Program-made: the position numbers and the translations under genes
Notes under the pieces: model-generated
The model's input: the letters and a program-made list of their open reading frames with translations, nothing else
Told to the model about the DNA's origin: nothing
The model's database searches: none
Part shown: piece after piece, positions 5,407 to 7,113 of the stretch
How positions within the stretch are numbered: the first letter of the stretch is position 1
Layout: each line of letters opens with the position of its first letter
NCBI GenBank assembly: GCA_028281485.1
Contig: JANQJT010000105.1
Coordinates: 1-7,113, forward strand
Direction of reading: 5' to 3'
Length of the DNA stretch: 7,113 nt
Source of the DNA: Phycisphaeraceae bacterium
Lineage (GTDB): Bacteria; Planctomycetota; Phycisphaerae; Phycisphaerales; Zrk34

Positions 5407-7113
5407 GAGGTCGCCTCCTCCTTGTGCACCCTGAAAAAGGTGCTGTACAACACGGGCACGACGACGAGCGTGAGCACCGTGGCGAAGGTCAACCCCCCCA
5501 TGATCGTCACCGCCATCGGGGCGAAGAAGGCGTCCCACAACAGCGGCGTCATGCCGAGCACCGTGGTAAAAGCCGCCATGCACACCGGCCGCACACGCCC
5601 CGCCGCCGAGTCGATCACGGCGCGGTACGGCCGCTTGCCGCCGGCCAATTCCAGGTTGATCTGGTCGAGCAGCACGATCACGTTCTTGATCAGCATCCCC
5701 GCGAGGCTCAGGAAACCCAGCATGGCCATGAACCCGAACGGCTTGTCGGCCAGGAGCATCCCACAGGTCACCCCGATCACCGCCAGCGGCAGCGTGAGGA
5801 AGACGATCAGCGGGTGGCGCAGCGTGTTGAACAGCAAGACCGTGATCAGGAACATCGCGGCAAACGCGATCGGGACGTTCGACATGAGTTTCGTGTTGGC
5901 TTCGACCTGTTCTTCGTGCTCGCCGCCCCACTCCAGCGTGTAGCCGTCGGGCAGGTCGATGCCTTCGATCGGTTGGCGCAGCTGTCGCAGCAGGCCGTCG
6001 GTCGTGCCGTGGACCTGCTTGCACGACACACGCAGGACACGCATGCGATCGAGGCGGTGGATCACCGGGGTCTCCCACCGAACGGTTCGGCCGTCGGTGA
6101 CCTGCTCGATGGGAACCCAGTCGCGTCGCGCCCCGCTCCAGACGTTGACGTTGGCGGCGTTCTGTATCCCTTGCCGTTGCGCTTCGGGCATGCGGAGCAC
6201 GATGGGTAACAGGTCGTCCTCGTGGCGGTACACGCCGACCGCGGCCCCGGAGAAGTTCATCGCCAGCGACCGCGACAGCTCCGGCCGGGTGACGCCAACC
6301 TCGCGCGCCCGCGCGTCGGCCAGGTGAATCGCCTGGACCTTGACCGGCCGGCCCCAATCGGTGCGGATGCTGCGGGTGTTGTCGTGGGCCCACATGACCG
6401 CCTTGACCTTCTCCGCGAGTTCGCGCAGGACATCGGCGTCCGGGCCGCTGAGCCGGGCGACCACCGCGCCGCCGCCGGGGCCGAGCTTGAAGGCGTCGAC
6501 GCTCGTGATCGCCGCCGGGTGGTGTTCGTTCAAGTAATTGGTCAGGTGCGCGCGGAGCGCCGGGATTTTTCGGTAATCATCCAGGCTGACCAGCAGTTGG
6601 CCGTAGGCGCCGTTGGGCATCTCCGGCTCGTAGGTCAGCAGGAACCGCAGCGGGCCGCGACCGACAAAACTCGCCACGTCCTTCACGCCATCCAGGCTGC
6701 GCACGTACTCACCGACGGCCGCCACCTCGTCGGCGGTCCGTTCGATGTGCGTGCCTTCGGGCATCCAAACGTCCACCGTGATCTGCGGGCGGTTCATGTC
6801 CGGCATGAAGTCCTGCTTGACGAACCCGAAGCCCCAAATCGCGACCATCAGCAAGGCCACGATCGCCGCCAGCGACAGCCAGCGATGGTCGATGCACATC
6901 CCGACGAACCGCCGGTACGCGCGATAGAACAAATTGTCGTGCGGACCGGCCTTGCGATCGACGTCGGCCGGGAGGATCGCGACGCACAGGTACGGCGTGA
7001 CCGTGATGGCGAAGACCCAACTCAGCCCCAGCGAGATGCAGATGACCTGGAACAGGCTCTTGAGCCATTCGCCGGTCATGTCCTTGGACAGCGTGATGGC
7101 CGCGAACGCCAGG
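5403..7113 (-). CDS. RND efflux transporter, C-terminal part
   Basis: This is the C-terminal 569 residues of a resistance-nodulation-division pump of roughly 1000 residues; the N-terminal part lies beyond the right edge. RND pumps sit in the inner membrane and drive drugs, metals or metabolites outward using the proton gradient. Counting from the window edge, the visible part has TM6 with the family motif TPYLC (39-43) and TM7 (about 78-98). Then comes the second periplasmic porter loop (about 105-405), with LSGPDADVLRELAEKV and EWGGEHEEQ, and TM8-TM12 (about 412-560). TM10 carries GMLIKN, where the Lys (visible 476) matches the relay lysine of AcrB (Lys940). The TM4 acidic pair lies outside the window. 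The sequence is closer to the hydrophobe (HAE-like) group than to the CusA metal group, judged from memory. The reading frame stays open to the edge, and ATG 7079 is internal. Confidence 0.96.
   Translation of the reverse strand, partial: LAFAAITLSKDMTGEWLKSLFQVICISLGLSWVFAITVTPYLCVAILPADVDRKAGPHDNLFYRAYRRFVGMCIDHRWLSLAAIVALLMVAIWGFGFVKQDFMPDMNRPQITVDVWMPEGTHIERTADEVAAVGEYVRSLDGVKDVASFVGRGPLRFLLTYEPEMPNGAYGQLLVSLDDYRKIPALRAHLTNYLNEHHPAAITSVDAFKLGPGGGAVVARLSGPDADVLRELAEKVKAVMWAHDNTRSIRTDWGRPVKVQAIHLADARAREVGVTRPELSRSLAMNFSGAAVGVYRHEDDLLPIVLRMPEAQRQGIQNAANVNVWSGARRDWVPIEQVTDGRTVRWETPVIHRLDRMRVLRVSCKQVHGTTDGLLRQLRQPIEGIDLPDGYTLEWGGEHEEQVEANTKLMSNVPIAFAAMFLITVLLFNTLRHPLIVFLTLPLAVIGVTCGMLLADKPFGFMAMLGFLSLAGMLIKNVIVLLDQINLELAGGKRPYRAVIDSAAGRVRPVCMAAFTTVLGMTPLLWDAFFAPMAVTIMGGLTFATVLTLVVVPVLYSTFFRVHKEEATS
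5414..5423 (-). promoter_or_regulatory. Strong RBS of the OMF gene inside the RND gene
   Basis: AAGGAGGAGG on the minus strand lies seven bases before ATG 5406 and within the last RND codons. With the ATGA stop/start overlap it indicates coupled translation and a fixed pump-to-channel ratio. Confidence 0.85.

Noticed and set aside
5424..6209. Plus-strand frame of 261 codons opposite the RND gene
   Set aside because: Its composition is dominated by His, Arg and Gln, it has no RBS, and it is antisense to conserved RND sequence.
5407..6393. N-terminal extension of the OMF frame up to 6393
   Set aside because: It overlaps the RND gene in another frame and has low-complexity Arg/Gly/Ala content. 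The lipoprotein signal and strong RBS fix the start at 5406.
1..7113. CRISPR array or insertion-sequence ends
   Set aside because: No regularly spaced repeats, no transposase and no terminal inverted repeats with target duplications were seen.

Overview
The window looks like Gram-negative chromosomal DNA. The right part holds an RND inner-membrane pump and a lipoprotein-type outer-membrane efflux channel, which only make sense in a cell with two membranes. No rRNA, tRNA or lineage-specific marker is present, so I cannot name the phylum. By eye the right part (about 2260-7113) is clearly more GC-rich than the left part (about 200-2050), so the left part may be an accessory insertion.

Left part. 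Bases 1-660 hold no gene I can support but are unusually rich in inverted repeats. They include a composite hairpin with a GTGA tetraloop (18-76), an attC-like arrangement (111-210), several short perfect palindromes, a good intrinsic-terminator shape (324-360), and a long imperfect hairpin whose 3' arm covers the likely ribosome binding site of the next gene (584-656). Two plus-strand genes follow: a DUF488-family protein (662-1129) and a protein resembling the dual OB-fold family (1255-1932). They are probably a functional pair of unknown role. A hairpin at 2013-2049 is a plausible terminator between them and the convergent right-hand operon.

Right part. Four minus-strand genes read from the right edge toward 2259: the C-terminal part of an RND transporter (5403-7113, running off the window), a TolC-type outer-membrane factor (3934-5406, start overlapping the RND stop), a half-length DUF318/ArsP-like permease (3336-3839), and a SAM-dependent O-methyltransferase of the caffeate-OMT fold class (2259-3269). 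The periplasmic adaptor expected for a tripartite pump is not in the window and may lie just beyond the right edge. RND and OMF are translationally coupled. The permease and methyltransferase follow after gaps of 94 and 66 bases on the same strand and are probably co-transcribed. The set suggests export of a small molecule, perhaps one that is methylated, but the substrate cannot be read from the sequence.

The most notable points are the structured, gene-free left 360 bases, the possible RBS-masking hairpin before the DUF488 gene, the uncharacterised DUF488 plus dual-OB pair, the loss of the usual catalytic His in the methyltransferase, and the half-size permease inside an efflux operon.
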